The notes under the pieces are model-generated. The model was not told the origin of the DNA, did no database searches, and was given only the letters and a program-made list of their open reading frames with translations. A stretch of DNA of 64,000 nt from Neurospora intermedia (lineage: Eukaryota; Ascomycota; Sordariomycetes; Sordariales; Sordariaceae), in assembly GCA_037102815.1 (NCBI GenBank), contig BTPP01000003.1:1178001-1242000 (forward strand), in the 5' to 3' direction. Of the stretch, positions 35,887 to 47,007 are shown one piece after another. The translations under genes and the position numbers were made by a program. Position 1 is the first letter of the stretch; the number at the start of each line of letters is the position of its first letter.

Positions 35887-37774
35887 TCGCAAGTCACGAG
35901 TTATAGCGAGGGGTCGGACGAGACAGGAGGAGTTTTGGAGTTTGGTTTAGGTATTTTTCTTGACGGAGTTTATGATTTGGGATACCTTCTGGATTGGCGG
36001 GAACTTCTTGGGATTTTGGCTATGTACGGAAATTGACAGGCACAGCCGGCACATGTATGCCGCGCAAAACATGAAGGGGTTTTTTGACATTTACAGGATA
36101 TTGGCTTAAGTGAAGGGGCTTACTCTCGTGGGTGTCCATGGCCTTCGTATGGTTGACGGAATATTATGTAGCATTTTCGGGTTTTCGGCGAGGAGATTGA
36201 GGACGTCCCGTGCTATGTGTCCTCGGTAGGGACCTGCGCAAAGCTTAGGGGCTTGGGTTATGACGATACGCATATTTCTCTCAACGCTGCGGTGCGATAA
36301 GTAATGATGTATTCCATGGAAATGTCTGACGGTTGACATATCCCTGCACCGGTCTGTTGATGCCCTGCCTTCCCGCTTCCAGTATCCATGAGCATCATGA
36401 ATGACAAATGTGGGTTCTCTATCGCCAAACTCTCTACCGGACTAATCATGCTCTTTCCTTGCAGTGTCTGTACCAGTCATATATTGTTACCAATGGAAAT
36501 AACAGCAAACCTTTCAACTTGTTCTTTGACATGAATGACCGGTCTTGATGATCGTCAACCCATGAAGCCATTCCGTACGTCGGTAGTATTGCAACCAAGT
36601 CGATTATGGGCTCGCGTCACCTCTCAGTCGACTGAAGGCACCTTCCCCCAATTCAGTGTTTCCCAACGCTCTGATTGATCTTCTTTTCGAAACACGCAAT
36701 TCCGGACTCCGTTCACTTCGTACCTAGGTACCTACGGTAGTATCCGACTTTTCGATTCTGTCGGATCTCGATTGTTGAACGCGTACTGTACTGTAAGTTC
36801 TTACTCTCCCGCAAGGTTCTCACCCATGTGTGACTAAAAGGCTTTACAGGAAGGAGGTACCCTGATCATACAGGATAAGCGGTGTGCCACCAGATGCCAT
36901 TTCACGCTTCAGTCGATCCGTCTTCGAGCTGCCCTGCTAAGGAACCCGCAAGAAACGATTATGCATGGCAGGCACCATCGCCGATGTCTCTTGAAGACCT
37001 GCTCCTTCCTTCCTTCTCCTCTGCATTCGAAAATGAACTATTTCCCAATATGTGAGCCCCATTCCCCTGGAGATCACCTCAGTCAGGGCATCGACGACCT
37101 GGGAAGGGCTGTGTCTAGAGGTAGTTGTTTCTTTGTTCAGGTTGTCGGGGATTGGAAAGAGGCCGTTATCCCGGGTAGTCCCATCCCTTGCTCTAGGAAC
37201 AAACATCGTTTCTGTTTCTCTCTCTCTCTCTCTTCGTATTTCGACAACAACCACCTCGATTCGGTCCTTCGTTATTCTGAACGGCGCTGCTCTTTCTTCT
37301 AAAAATATTGAGGCAGACACACAGAAAAATCACCACCTCCCATAATTACTTGTGTCACGTCAGCAAGACAGTGATCCCACCGTAAAGTGACAGACACTCT
37401 GTAGTCGAAGCAAGAAAACTGCTCTAGACGTTACAAGCACTGGATCTGTTTCTACGAAGCAGTCATCTTCAAAGACCACGGCCTCGGACATCATCTTTCT
37501 CAGCCGGTCACTCAGCTACTCCACCTGTCAGTCGGTCACCGACAACCACACACACACACAATCACTCACCCTCAAACACCTTCAAACTTCCAGGTGTTGT
37601 TTCAGACCAAGCTCCTTACATCCATCAACCAGCCAGTTAAGTCAGCCTGTCTGCCCGAAGACACCTACTCGAGATACACAAGTCACATCCACTGCACAAA
37701 CTTCCACCCTGTTCTTCGACCGGCAAAATCCCAGCCCAGCCCAATATCTCACCATCCGGCCATCCATCAAAACC
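35887..37774. other. Intergenic region downstream of the OPT gene
   Basis: 1.9 kb without a supported gene. A TACCTAGGTACCTA palindrome lies at 36721-36734. From about 37400 the sequence becomes rich in C, A and T with a CA run near 37549-37560, which looks like the leader of the small Gly-rich frame at 37775. Confidence 0.5.
36721..36734. repeat. TACCTAGGTACCTA palindromic motif
   Basis: Copy of the dispersed palindrome, extended by a second overlapping GGTACC palindrome. Confidence 0.7.
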
Positions 37775-37960
37775 ATGCCCAGAGGCCGCGGATCAGGTTA
37801 TGACTTTCCAAAGCCGATTGGCGCCTGTCCGCCGCCGAAGCCTTCATCCGGTGTTGGTAGTGGTGTTTTGAAAGGCGGCAGTGATGATGGTAGTGATGGG
37901 AGGGATAAGGAGAAGGGTACTGGCGGCAGTGGAGGTCAAGGTGGAAGTGGATCGAAATAG
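37775..37960 (+). CDS. Possible small Gly/Ser-rich protein
   Basis: A 61-residue frame starting in a strong fungal start context (CAAAACCATGCC). It follows about 350 nt of CA- and CT-rich sequence resembling a fungal 5' leader. It reads MPRGRGSGYDFPKPIGACPP at the start, then a Ser/Gly/Lys/Asp-rich tail (GGSGGQGGSGSK). It has a single Cys and no signal peptide. Low-complexity tails can arise by chance, but the N-terminal 25 residues look protein-like. Function unknown. Confidence 0.4.
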   Translation: MPRGRGSGYDFPKPIGACPPPKPSSGVGSGVLKGGSDDGSDGRDKEKGTGGSGGQGGSGSK

Positions 37961-38539
37961 TAGTGGTGGGGAGAATGAAGATAACGTGTTTATGTATCGA
38001 TGAAGTAGGGGGGTCCAAAGGGAAAGGGGATTGTGACAAATGCAAGGCACGACGGAGAATCTATAGGAATATAACAAAAGAAAGTGAGGATGTTGGTGTG
38101 GTTGTAGCAAGAAATCAAGTAACTGGGATGGACAGTTGGTAAGGGTAATCTGCCTTTTATCCCGAGGAAGATAGATAATGATGGGGATGAGGTTATGGTT
38201 TGCTTTATAATTTTTTCTGTGCATTGGTCAATGTCAGCTCTATGATCGACGGCCTGATGGAGATGTGTGACAGTAAAGACAAAGGTGATACGGAGGATAT
38301 TGGAATTCATCGAGATGCACGCCTCCAATATAGATCCTGGCACGAAAAAAAGAATAGAGATGCTAGAGTACCTCTATAGACATTTATACAAATTCATCAT
38401 CTCTGACTAAAAGTTCCTCGGTTCATCTCTTTTCGGACCATTTCCGTCGTCTCGTCATCGTATACACGTTCCGGGCATTCGTGCCTTCCAAACTCGCGCT
38501 TTCACTACCATCCTCTCCTACTAGAGGTACCTTATCTCA
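37961..38539. other. Intergenic region between the small Gly-rich frame and cnxH
   Basis: Convergent 3' flanks. Long minus-strand frames here are AT-rich, low complexity and rejected. Confidence 0.5.
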
Positions 38540-39256
38540 TCAGCTCTCCCTATCATTATTCCCATTCCCGCTGGCGTCCTCATCCCCCTTCTCATCCACC
38601 TCCCCTTTCCCTATCCTGGGCTCATCAACCTTAACCCCCACCGCACCATCCCTATTAGCCCTCCACACCCCTCCCCCCTCGCCACCAAACTCCTCCCGCT
38701 TCCACACCTCCACTTTGGCTTTACACTCCTCCAACGCCTCTTCCCCTGCCCTCCATGCCGCCTGTCTGTGGGGAGATGATACAGCGATCAAGATACTTTC
38801 CTCTCCGATGGGGACCACACCTAACCTGTGTACCATCGCTATCCCCTTCAACCCGTGCTTGGTGAGAATGGAGCGGCAGATGGTTAACATGGTGCGCAAA
38901 GCTAGGGGCGCATACGAGGTATAGGAGAGGTGCTGGACAGGGAAAGAGTTGAAGTTGTTACGGGTGGTGCCTTGGGTGGGTTGTGTTAGTTGATGGGTTT
39001 TAATGGGATGAGAGAGAATGGAATTGAGACGGAACAGAATTGGGACACAAGAGATGAACGAACCAGCAAAGATAACAATGGCCCCTGCTTCTGGGGAGCG
39101 GACTCGGTCTATAACGGATTGGTAGTTGAGGTGGTCGTGGGTGAGGGCTACGTAGATGCCGGGTTCTGAGATCTCGGTGGGCTTTGCTGGGTTTGTTTGT
39201 GGCGGTTGAGCTTGAGCCGGATCATCGGTTTGGGTTGGTTGTTGTTGAGTTGCCAT
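38540..39256 (-). CDS. cnxH: Molybdopterin synthase catalytic (large) subunit, MoaE/MOCS2B type
   Basis: Two exons, 39256-39064 and 38970-38540, give 207 residues. The 93-nt intron (GTTCGT donor, CCAAG acceptor) contains no stop and is a multiple of three, so the unspliced frame also reads through. Splicing is supported because it rebuilds the family motif as IVIFAGTTRNNF. Other features are the N-terminal YVALTHDHLNYQSVIDRV, YTSYAPLALRTMLTICRSI, the catalytic histidine-containing MVHRLGVVPIGEESILIAVS, and the lysine-bearing KVEVWKREEF. The subunit, with the small sulfur carrier subunit, converts precursor Z (cyclic pyranopterin monophosphate) to molybdopterin for nitrate reductase and related enzymes. 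N- and C-terminal extensions are disordered and Pro/Gln- or Glu/Asp-rich. It is divergent from the RBM gene. Confidence 0.9.
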   Translation of the reverse strand: MATQQQPTQTDDPAQAQPPQTNPAKPTEISEPGIYVALTHDHLNYQSVIDRVRSPEAGAIVIFAGSFISCVPILFRLNSILSHPIKTHQLTQPTQGTTRNNFNSFPVQHLSYTSYAPLALRTMLTICRSILTKHGLKGIAMVHRLGVVPIGEESILIAVSSPHRQAAWRAGEEALEECKAKVEVWKREEFGGEGGGVWRANRDGAVGVKVDEPRIGKGEVDEKGDEDASGNGNNDRES

Positions 39257-39839
39257 GCTTGATGACTAGAGTCTTGATGAGGCGTGAGATGTTTTGACTT
39301 TCTGGTGGTGTCCTAAGCTGTAGGCTTCAAGCATGAATCTGTTGAGTCAGGAAGTGGTTAATGTCGTGAGCTATGTGGAGTGAGAACTGGTAAGTTGGTA
39401 GATGTGGACTGGATGTGTGAAGCGATAGCAAGATGTGGTTGAACGGTCTTCCTGAGTAAGTATTAGGTATATATCAAGTTAGATGTTAGTCAGTGGTGGA
39501 CATCAAGGTTGTATGTAGTCCACTTCGTTCCTTGTACCTCTTAAGTGGGACTCGACGGAGCATAGTGTAAGATACGGTTACGCATGCCGTAAGTTACCCG
39601 ATAAGATAACGAGCGGGAAGCCATTGTTCGTTACCTACAATCAACGAGCTCTCGCAACTTCTCGCAATTGCCATTCACCAACCACGGAGACAACTGAAAG
39701 CTTTCCATCACTTGACGGAAGATTTCATTTTCGCAACGCGCAACCTCAGTTTATAAGAAAATCATCCGATCGCAGAACGCTTTCAAGATACGCGCGTCAA
39801 GCAACCCACCATTCGCGCTTCTCATGAACCCGCGCTGCA
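39257..39839. promoter_or_regulatory. Divergent promoter region between cnxH and the RBM gene
   Basis: 583 nt separate the two start codons. No coding frame is supported and no specific regulatory site is claimed. Confidence 0.5.
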
Positions 39840-42733
39840 ATGCCTGAGGATTACGCTTCCAGGGCGCGCGACACAGGTGGCTACCGTCGTCGCAGTCGTA
39901 GTCCACCACCAGCATACTCGCGCCTACCGGGCTCGAACGATCTGAGACCAAAAGACGGCGAGTACTACCGGTCGAGAGAGGGTAAAACCTGAACAAGCCT
40001 GGACGATGGCCATTTTTGTGCCTACTACAAGTTGCTGCCGAGCTTGCCATGGCTAACTTTGGTTGTGTCTGACACGTAAACAAGATGCTCTAAGTCCGTC
40101 AAGAAGCCTCAACTACGACGATGACGGCGAATATCGCGAAGGCGGCGGAGACAATGATGGAGATAGAGGCAGGCCAGACAGAGGAGGTGGTGACAGATAC
40201 GGCGGCGCTCATCGGGGAGACTGGGGCAGACACGGCGGCGGTGGTGGTGGTGGTGGTGGTGGTGGAGGAAGACACTACGACGTCGACGATTACCGAGGAC
40301 GTGGTCGAGGGACAAGTCCAAGCGGTCGCCATAACGGAGGGTATAGGGAAGGTCAATCTTCCAGGCGACACAACGATGCGCCCGCGCCCGCGCCCGCGCC
40401 TGGAGGCAAGATTGTAGTTCTCCAAGGTATTCCCGAGGACGCCACCGAACGCGATGTGAGTCTACCCCCGTATTTGTGCATTCATCGTGTAGCTTTACAG
40501 AGATCCTAAAACGCATTCTTCGAACCCTTATAGGTTCTCTACGGCCTCAATCTCGTCACTCAAGATCCGCACATGTCTACCGACCAGATCAAGATCGTTC
40601 GATTCCGATACGACAGCGCCGGCCGCCGCCTTGCGGTTGTCGAGTTCAAACGACGCGCGGATGCAGAGACCTTTATGGAACAGTATCATCCCGATGTATC
40701 GTTCCCTCTCGAGCACACCCGTGGTGCCAACTCGGAATATATTACCATGGATATCTTCTTCGAAAGGAGTCGTAGTGACATGGACGACTTTCGCGGAGAC
40801 GATGAGGACTGGGACTGCTTCAAGTGCGGTGCAGTCAACTTCGCATACCGTGCTGCGTGTTTCAAATGCAAGACAGAGAGATCTGGTAGGTTTTGGTCCC
40901 GTTCTGCTTGTCCTGGCATACTGTTAACTAACGGGCGCAGATGATGCCAGTTACAGCTACGGTTATGGGGGCCCATCAGCGGGTCCTCTCCTCACAGGAG
41001 AAACCGACGAAGATCCTCAGCAAATGCCGTCACAGTATCTCGTAATTAGAGGTCTGGAGGCGTCAGTGACCGAGGAAGTTCTCGCCAGGGGCGTCATGAA
41101 GCTGTTCCGCGAAGAGACGACAAAGGCGCCTACCGGTACCCACAAATTGAAGTCGACAGCGCCGGGCAGCAACACGGCAAATCTGGGCGCAAAACCCGGT
41201 AGCCTACGCCGCGTCTTTCTGATACGGAACCGGAAGAGCAATGAGTCGTGGAGATATGGTTTTGCCGAGTTTGCGACGGTTGAAGACGCCAAGGGTGCAG
41301 TCGCAAAATTCCGCAGTTCCCCCAGGTTCACAATTGCGTCCAGAGCGGTTGTTGTTTCGTTCATTCACACGGGTGTTTTCATTCCGGCCTTTGAGGTTGG
41401 CCCGGACGAGGATCCACGCTTTTCCTTCCAGCCCATCTACAACCCTACTATTCGATTAAAGTACTGGGACGAACGTGTTTATCCTAGCATCCATGTTGTC
41501 TCGGTTGAACCTAAATCTGAGCCTGAAGGCGCAGACAAGTCTTCCTACCACAAAGATGGCAGCGCTACGGACAATCCTCTTACCCGTCAGGCTAGCCTTT
41601 TGAAAAAATTCAAGAAGAAAGAGCCTGCTCCTGGCGAGAAGGGCATCGCAATGGCGCCTCAAATGCAGATGTGGGCAAAGAAGGCAGCGGAGCTACATGG
41701 AAAGAAGCTGGCTGCTGCTGGAGGGGGTTTGGGTACTGCAGAATTGGAAGCGGACGACGAGGATCAAGAGCCAGATGGACCTTTGAATCCCCACTGGACT
41801 GATCAGTACCTCTCATATGCCGACTGGGACCGCATGATATGCCTTCTTTGCAACTGGAAGGTCCCTTCGCAAGAAACCATCAACCATCACGGACACATCC
41901 CCTACACACGGGAGGACCTCCTCATCAGCCACGAAGTTATCGTTCACAACCACTTTAAAGACCCAGAAACCAAAGAAAAGGCCGCCGCCAAGCTCGTCTC
42001 GCTCGGCAACGAGCCCCGATCCATCGCCCGCCGCACCCCTCGCCTCAAACACGACGCCCCGCCCGTCTACACTTCGTACGCCGACTTCGACGCCCTCTAC
42101 TGCCACCTCTGCCACCGCGCCTTCAAGCACGCTGAAACCATATGGCGCCACGAACAGGAAAGCGAGCTGCACAAGCGCATGCTTTCCGACGCCCAGGCCA
42201 AGGAGCGCGCCGTCGCCGAGTTGGCCGCAAAGGGCAAGGTGCTGCTCACTATGGTCCCCGATAAGAAGCTCCGTCGGGAGGAACAGCGCACGCAGCGGTA
42301 CCGCGACAGGGCGATGGAGCGCCGGCAGGCATTCCTGCAGCCCAACAAGCCAGGTGGTCAATTGTCCAAGCAAATGCTTGCTGGGCTAGGCGCATCCGTT
42401 TCTGCTGGTGGAGACAAGCGCAAGGAACAGCAACAACAACAACAGCATGCAGCTGACGATGAGGCGGCAGCAGCAGCGAAGAAGTCCAAGGGCGCGGGCA
42501 TGTTAGCCAAGATGGGCTGGACTACTGGCGCGGGTCTGGGTGCTGAAGGCACGGGACGCACACAGGCCATCGCGACGGAGGCGTATGCGCCTGGTGTTGG
42601 ACTGGGTGCGGAGGGAGGCAAGTTGGGCGATGCAAGCGAGGAGGCGGCGAGGAGGACGAAGGGACAATTTTCGGACTTTGTGGAGAAGACAAGGGACAAG
42701 GCTAGGGAGAGGTTCGAGAAGTTGCAGGAGTAA
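39840..42733 (+). CDS. RBM5/RBM10-like RNA-binding splicing factor (RRM, RanBP2 zinc finger, RRM, C2H2, G-patch)
   Basis: Four exons, 39840-39981, 40085-40455, 40534-40885 and 40941-42733, join in frame to about 885 residues. Order: an Arg/Ser and Gly-rich N-terminus (a 12-Gly run); first RRM near 155-250 (GKIVVLQGIPEDATERDVLY); RanBP2-type zinc finger near 261-287 (DWDCFKCGAVNFAYRAACFK); second RRM near 320-415 (QYLVIRGLEASVTEEVLARG); a Cys-His element near 585 (ICLLCNWKVP); C2H2 finger near 673 (LYCHLCHRAFKHAETIWRHE); a Gln run; and a G-patch near 806 (GAGMLAKMGWTTGAGLG). This is the domain order of RBM5/6/10, nuclear regulators of spliceosome assembly. I do not recognise the OCRE repeat usually present in animal members. 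Introns interrupt the first RRM and the finger-RRM linker. Confidence 0.88.
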
Positions 42734-43122
42734 TAACAGCTTGCGGTGTACAATGAACGACTAGGGGAGTCCCGCCGCTAGCCGACTCTTCAGTTGCTCA
42801 ACAATTAGTTCACTTCGATGCTTGAATGACATTTTATACCCAGATAAATGACAACCAATTTTTCTCATGTTATTATTTGTCATGACAACCCATTACCATC
42901 TAGCCGTAATAGAGAATAAGATTATTTGATTAAGTTTCCTGATGCAGTAGCATATTTTGCGCTGGTAGTCATGTACAGTAACCGCTATTTACGCTATCAC
43001 TAACCGCCCTTTATATCCCAGGTAAGCGGTATGTAAGTGATTGATCCTATATTCCAAACCACAACCGTCGTATATATTTGCAGTGCAAGATATGTCCACC
43101 TTAGTGCAGGTTGTGTATGCAG
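42734..43122. other. Convergent intergenic region
   Basis: 389 nt, AT-rich, between the 3' ends of the RBM gene and the aspartic protease gene. Nothing further is seen. Confidence 0.6.
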
Positions 43123-44718
43123 CTATAGGGCAACAACCGCGCCTCCAACAAGGGCAAGGAAGCCCGTGAGGCATGCAACAGCCAAAGCACCAACAGCACC
43201 TCCCCTTGCACTTAACCCGGCCGCGGCGCTATCTGTCTCCTTGGCCCCCGAAGCAGCCGTCCCCGTAGCGGCAGTCGACCCAGCAGTGACAGTCTCCGTC
43301 TCCTTGGCGCCGCCGTCCTTATCCGAAGAAGAACCCGATCCGGATTCCGCATTATTGCCCGATGGATCCTTGCTTGTCTGCTGCTCCTTCACACCCGTCA
43401 ATCCACTCGGCAGCCCGCCATCCGCCCCGCTAAGCTCGACAATATCGGTCGTCGTGCTGTTCAAGTTCGCCTGCGCGATGCCGATCTGGTGGTGGGTGAG
43501 GTCGTACACAACATAGGCAGACCGCAAAAAGGTCTCGCCGAGGAGGGCCCAGTCCTCATCGAAGTTGTCCTCTTGGAAGCCGGCGGTGCTCTGGATGCCA
43601 AAGATGCAGGCGTTCTTGAAGGGCATCTTGAAGGGGAGCTCCGATTGGGTCTCGCCTAGCAGGTCGAGGACGAGTTCCCAAACGGGCACGGAGATGGTGG
43701 CGTTGGCGCCAAAGGTAAAAGACAAACGCAGGTCCGGGTTGGAGGTGAGGTACTGGCAGTCGATGAAAGTCAGGCCGGTCCAGATTTCGTCGACGTAGAC
43801 GGATAGTTTGGTGTGAATCTGGTCGGTGATCTTGGAGGGTAGGTAGGAGAGGGTGGTGCCGGAATCGAGGATGGCGATGGTCGAGGTTTGGCTGAGGGAG
43901 GGGTCGGTGGAGATGATCTTGGTGGTCTTGCCGTTCTTGGTCAGGGCGAGCGAGACACTCTGCATCTCGACTTCGAAGTGGATGGGCTCGGCTTGCCCCT
44001 TGGCCAGGTAAATGGGCAGGATCGACAGGTCGCCAATGAACTTGTCCTTGTCGATGCCGCCAAAGAGAATGCTGCCCGTGTCGCTGCGGCGGTCGTTGAG
44101 GTAGAGAGAGTAGGCCTTGGTGGTGATGAGCTTTTGCGCGACGAACTGGTCAATCAGGTTGGGGTAGCGTTGTTGGGAAGCCACATTGGAGGAGTAGCCC
44201 ACGCCCAAGATGCCGGCGCCGCGGACGGTCTTGGTCGCATAGCCCATCTGCAGAGACTTGATCGTGGTTCCGCCAATATTGAGGTCGTCCGTAATGTAGT
44301 CACCCGCGGCAGTGCTATTGTCGAGGTACCGGATCTCGAAGCTATCCTTCTCTAGGACCTTGTACGAAGAGCTCTTGGTCGGGTTGTAGGTCTTGTCGCA
44401 CGAATCCCCCCATTGCCGCTGAATTGAAGGGTCGGTGCATAAATCCGCCTTGTAGCTCACAACCCAGAGGTCGCTGCTTCCCGTATCCAACACAACGCTG
44501 ACTTTCTGGCCCGGAGTGCCCACAGTGACCTCGGCATAATAAGCACCGCCGGTGATGTTGTTGATCAGGGCCTGGCTGTAGGTGTCGCGCTTGACGTTCT
44601 GGCGCACGTTGCCGACCCTGAAGTGAGGCACGCCTCTGTTGAGAGGGAAGTTGACGACACCATTCTCGGCAACGGCTACTGAGGCCAGGGCCAGCAGAGT
44701 GGCCAAGGTAGACTTCAT
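43123..44718 (-). CDS. GPI-anchored aspartic protease, yapsin type
   Basis: Single exon, 531 residues. A signal peptide (MKSTLATLLALASVAVA) is followed by a propeptide ending at a Kex2-type KR (residues 43-44). The mature pepsin fold has both catalytic aspartates: D78 in VVLDTGSSDLW and D285 in IAILDSGTTLSYLP. After the domain comes a Ser/Thr/Gly/Glu-rich stalk and then a hydrophobic tail (VGALAVACLTGFLALVGGAV) preceded by small residues, as expected for GPI attachment. In the family these enzymes cleave at basic residues and process cell-wall and secreted proteins at the surface. Two cysteine pairs near 94-107 and later match the usual loop. It is divergent from the SAICAR synthetase gene. 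Confidence 0.92.
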   Translation of the reverse strand: MKSTLATLLALASVAVAENGVVNFPLNRGVPHFRVGNVRQNVKRDTYSQALINNITGGAYYAEVTVGTPGQKVSVVLDTGSSDLWVVSYKADLCTDPSIQRQWGDSCDKTYNPTKSSSYKVLEKDSFEIRYLDNSTAAGDYITDDLNIGGTTIKSLQMGYATKTVRGAGILGVGYSSNVASQQRYPNLIDQFVAQKLITTKAYSLYLNDRRSDTGSILFGGIDKDKFIGDLSILPIYLAKGQAEPIHFEVEMQSVSLALTKNGKTTKIISTDPSLSQTSTIAILDSGTTLSYLPSKITDQIHTKLSVYVDEIWTGLTFIDCQYLTSNPDLRLSFTFGANATISVPVWELVLDLLGETQSELPFKMPFKNACIFGIQSTAGFQEDNFDEDWALLGETFLRSAYVVYDLTHHQIGIAQANLNSTTTDIVELSGADGGLPSGLTGVKEQQTSKDPSGNNAESGSGSSSDKDGGAKETETVTAGSTAATGTAASGAKETDSAAAGLSARGGAVGALAVACLTGFLALVGGAVVAL

Positions 44719-45559
44719 AGCAGCAATGACCCCTTTTCCAACGGCACAGGATGCTGTGGGAAGTTGAGACGGAAGCGAAAGGGGGTTAAGTAGATCGCAT
44801 TAAGGCGGAAGCCGTCAACAGATGTCCACAGTTGTTCACGCGGTCCAGAACCGGTATGGAACGGGCTGGCGAACTCGACCGGGTCCTCCTTGAATCGGAT
44901 CGGATCGGTGTGTAGCCTCGTCGAGGGTGGATACAAGGACGGGGGAGAGGAGCGGAGCCGCTTTGCAGAGTCTCGCGAGTCTCTAGATTTCCGGTTGCTC
45001 GGGTACGTCAGGCGCAACAAAGGTTATAAATAAGAAAGCTGGAGTGATTGACGCCCTTTTGATGTTGAGGAGTAAGCCGAAGAGCCGGCCACCTGGATGA
45101 TGGAAAGCAACTCAGGAGCAACCCCGGCGGCGGCGCATAGCTCTTTTGGTTAGCCTTGGGCGTTGCAAACCGAAGAAAGAATTGGACGAAAACCAAACAT
45201 TGGGGTGTGGCGTGGACGGGGGCTCCCCGGACATCTTTCAAGGCAGCCCTCCAGGGGCAGAAGCTTCCCCATGTTCAATTTCTCCATGGGCGCCGATGAA
45301 GCCCTCCTGACCCTGGGAAAAGAGCCACGGGGAGCCAACGACAAAAGAAGCCAAGAAACTACTGCCCGTATCCGACGTTCAATAGCAACGTGCCCGCCTG
45401 TCAGCTGCTGTGATGCCAACCACGGCCAACCTATCAGCCAACGACAAACGACCACCAAGCCAACTGAATACCACCCCCAGAGCCTGCCATTTCCTCAGCA
45501 ACTCTTGGGTAGCTTTTCTTGACGCGCGTACTTTCTTTGTCTTGTGCGAGAAAGAAAGC

Positions 45560-45585
45560 AAGAAGAAGAAGAAGAAGAAGAAGAA
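45560..45585 (+). repeat. GAA microsatellite
   Basis: About eight to nine GAA units in intergenic DNA. Confidence 0.85.
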
Positions 45586-46100
45586 TGAATTCTCGCCTCC
45601 TCCGGCCTCCCATTCCAAGGCTCCATTCTCTCAGCGAATACCACGGCTTACGTCGTTCCAGCCTGTGTTGATACCCCTGCGGTGTAGGTCGATCCTCTCT
45701 GACAATTTCCTTCGATTGAAGCGCGGTCGTGAGGTTGCGCTGGACGCTGCGTCACTCGAAAATCGAAATGAGTGGCTCGGTTGGTTCTGCACTAAGCGAA
45801 CGGCTCCAGGTTGAGGCTCGATTTGTCGAGTCACAATCAAAAATTTTCCCTCTAGAGATAAACCGGGTTGGGCCTGGAGGCTAGCGCCAGTTCACCACTT
45901 TCCGGTCTAATCTGGGCAAGGGTTGTGAACGAAGAATCCTATTGTCTGGTAATGCTGAAGATCGTTGCTGAGAGATGAAGGTAGCAGAAGAGGGTGGGGA
46001 GTCTCAGAAACCCAAATCATGGAAGTCAAATGGAAGACGGTGGACTGTGGAGGGATGAGACCAAAGGAATCTTCAAGGAATCGATGCCAAATCTTCAGAT

Positions 46101-46114
46101 ACACACACACACAC
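46101..46114 (+). repeat. CA dinucleotide repeat
   Basis: Seven AC units in intergenic DNA. Confidence 0.8.
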
Positions 46115-47007
46115 GTTCAGCCCCTCACTATCTAAGTTTATACTATAGTGTAGTCACTACACTACACATGGGCATCTGTCACCGGGTCCACCGACTGCTT
46201 TGTTCCTCCCCCCGTTCGCCCGCTTGTAGGGCTGCTTCGATGTTCTGACAGCGTACATCGTCTGATGAAAAAGAGGCCCAAGCGGCCCAGGTTCGGCAGT
46301 TTTTAGGTCAGTTTCCATGGCAGTGCCAGAGTGCGCCACAGCTTTCAACCCAGAGGTGCAGGTCTTTCTTCTCATTTTATAACAACCAAACACACAAGAT
46401 CCAATATCATGGGCCGATTCGAGTCTTGAGAACAGACCTGGGACGACGTTGTTGTTAGTGGTGGTGTGGTGGTTGGACGATAAATGCTGGAGGTGACGGT
46501 TAAACGAGTCCCCAACGGTCCCCGTCGGACGGATACGGTCCGGCGCTGATCAGACCCGACACGTGGGACGGCATGCCACCACGGACTCTGCTCGGCCATG
46601 GTGTGCAACCAGTCTGCATTGTGCATTCATTGTGCAGCAGCCCTACGACACTAAAAAGACACCTGAAAATTTTGTCCTGCTTCGCTAGTGAACTGGACTG
46701 GAGAGGGGGGTCATGGGTCATTCCACCGTCGCCGAAAAAGAAGGCCGTCGACACCCGGTCCACATCCCGAGGGGGTTGCAACTGGAGGTGCGACCCGCTC
46801 TTGTTCTTATCAAAAAGAGTCATTCGTTCCTGAAGGATTAATCCGAGTCACTCATCGAGTGATCTCCAATTGCACCTTCCGATCGCCCCATAAAGACCAC
46901 AACATACTGCACTGCGCAGTTTTGCTTCCGTCTTCTGATCCGTCCAGTTCCGTCCCGTCCACCACCACCACCAACAACAAAGCAGATCACCAACAACAAC
47001 CGCAACC

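Larger units (their letters stand above)
44719..47007. promoter_or_regulatory. Divergent promoter region, aspartic protease and SAICAR synthetase genes
   Basis: 2.3 kb between divergent starts. It contains a GAA repeat at 45560-45585 and a short CA repeat near 46101-46114. Frames of 60-130 codons on both strands overlap each other and lack family features. The last 130 nt before 47008 are CA/CAA-rich, resembling a leader. Confidence 0.5.

Noticed and set aside
37844-38343. AT-rich minus-strand frames of 117-126 codons
   Set aside because: Low-complexity Ile/Thr/His/Pro content, overlapping one another in two frames, with no domain.
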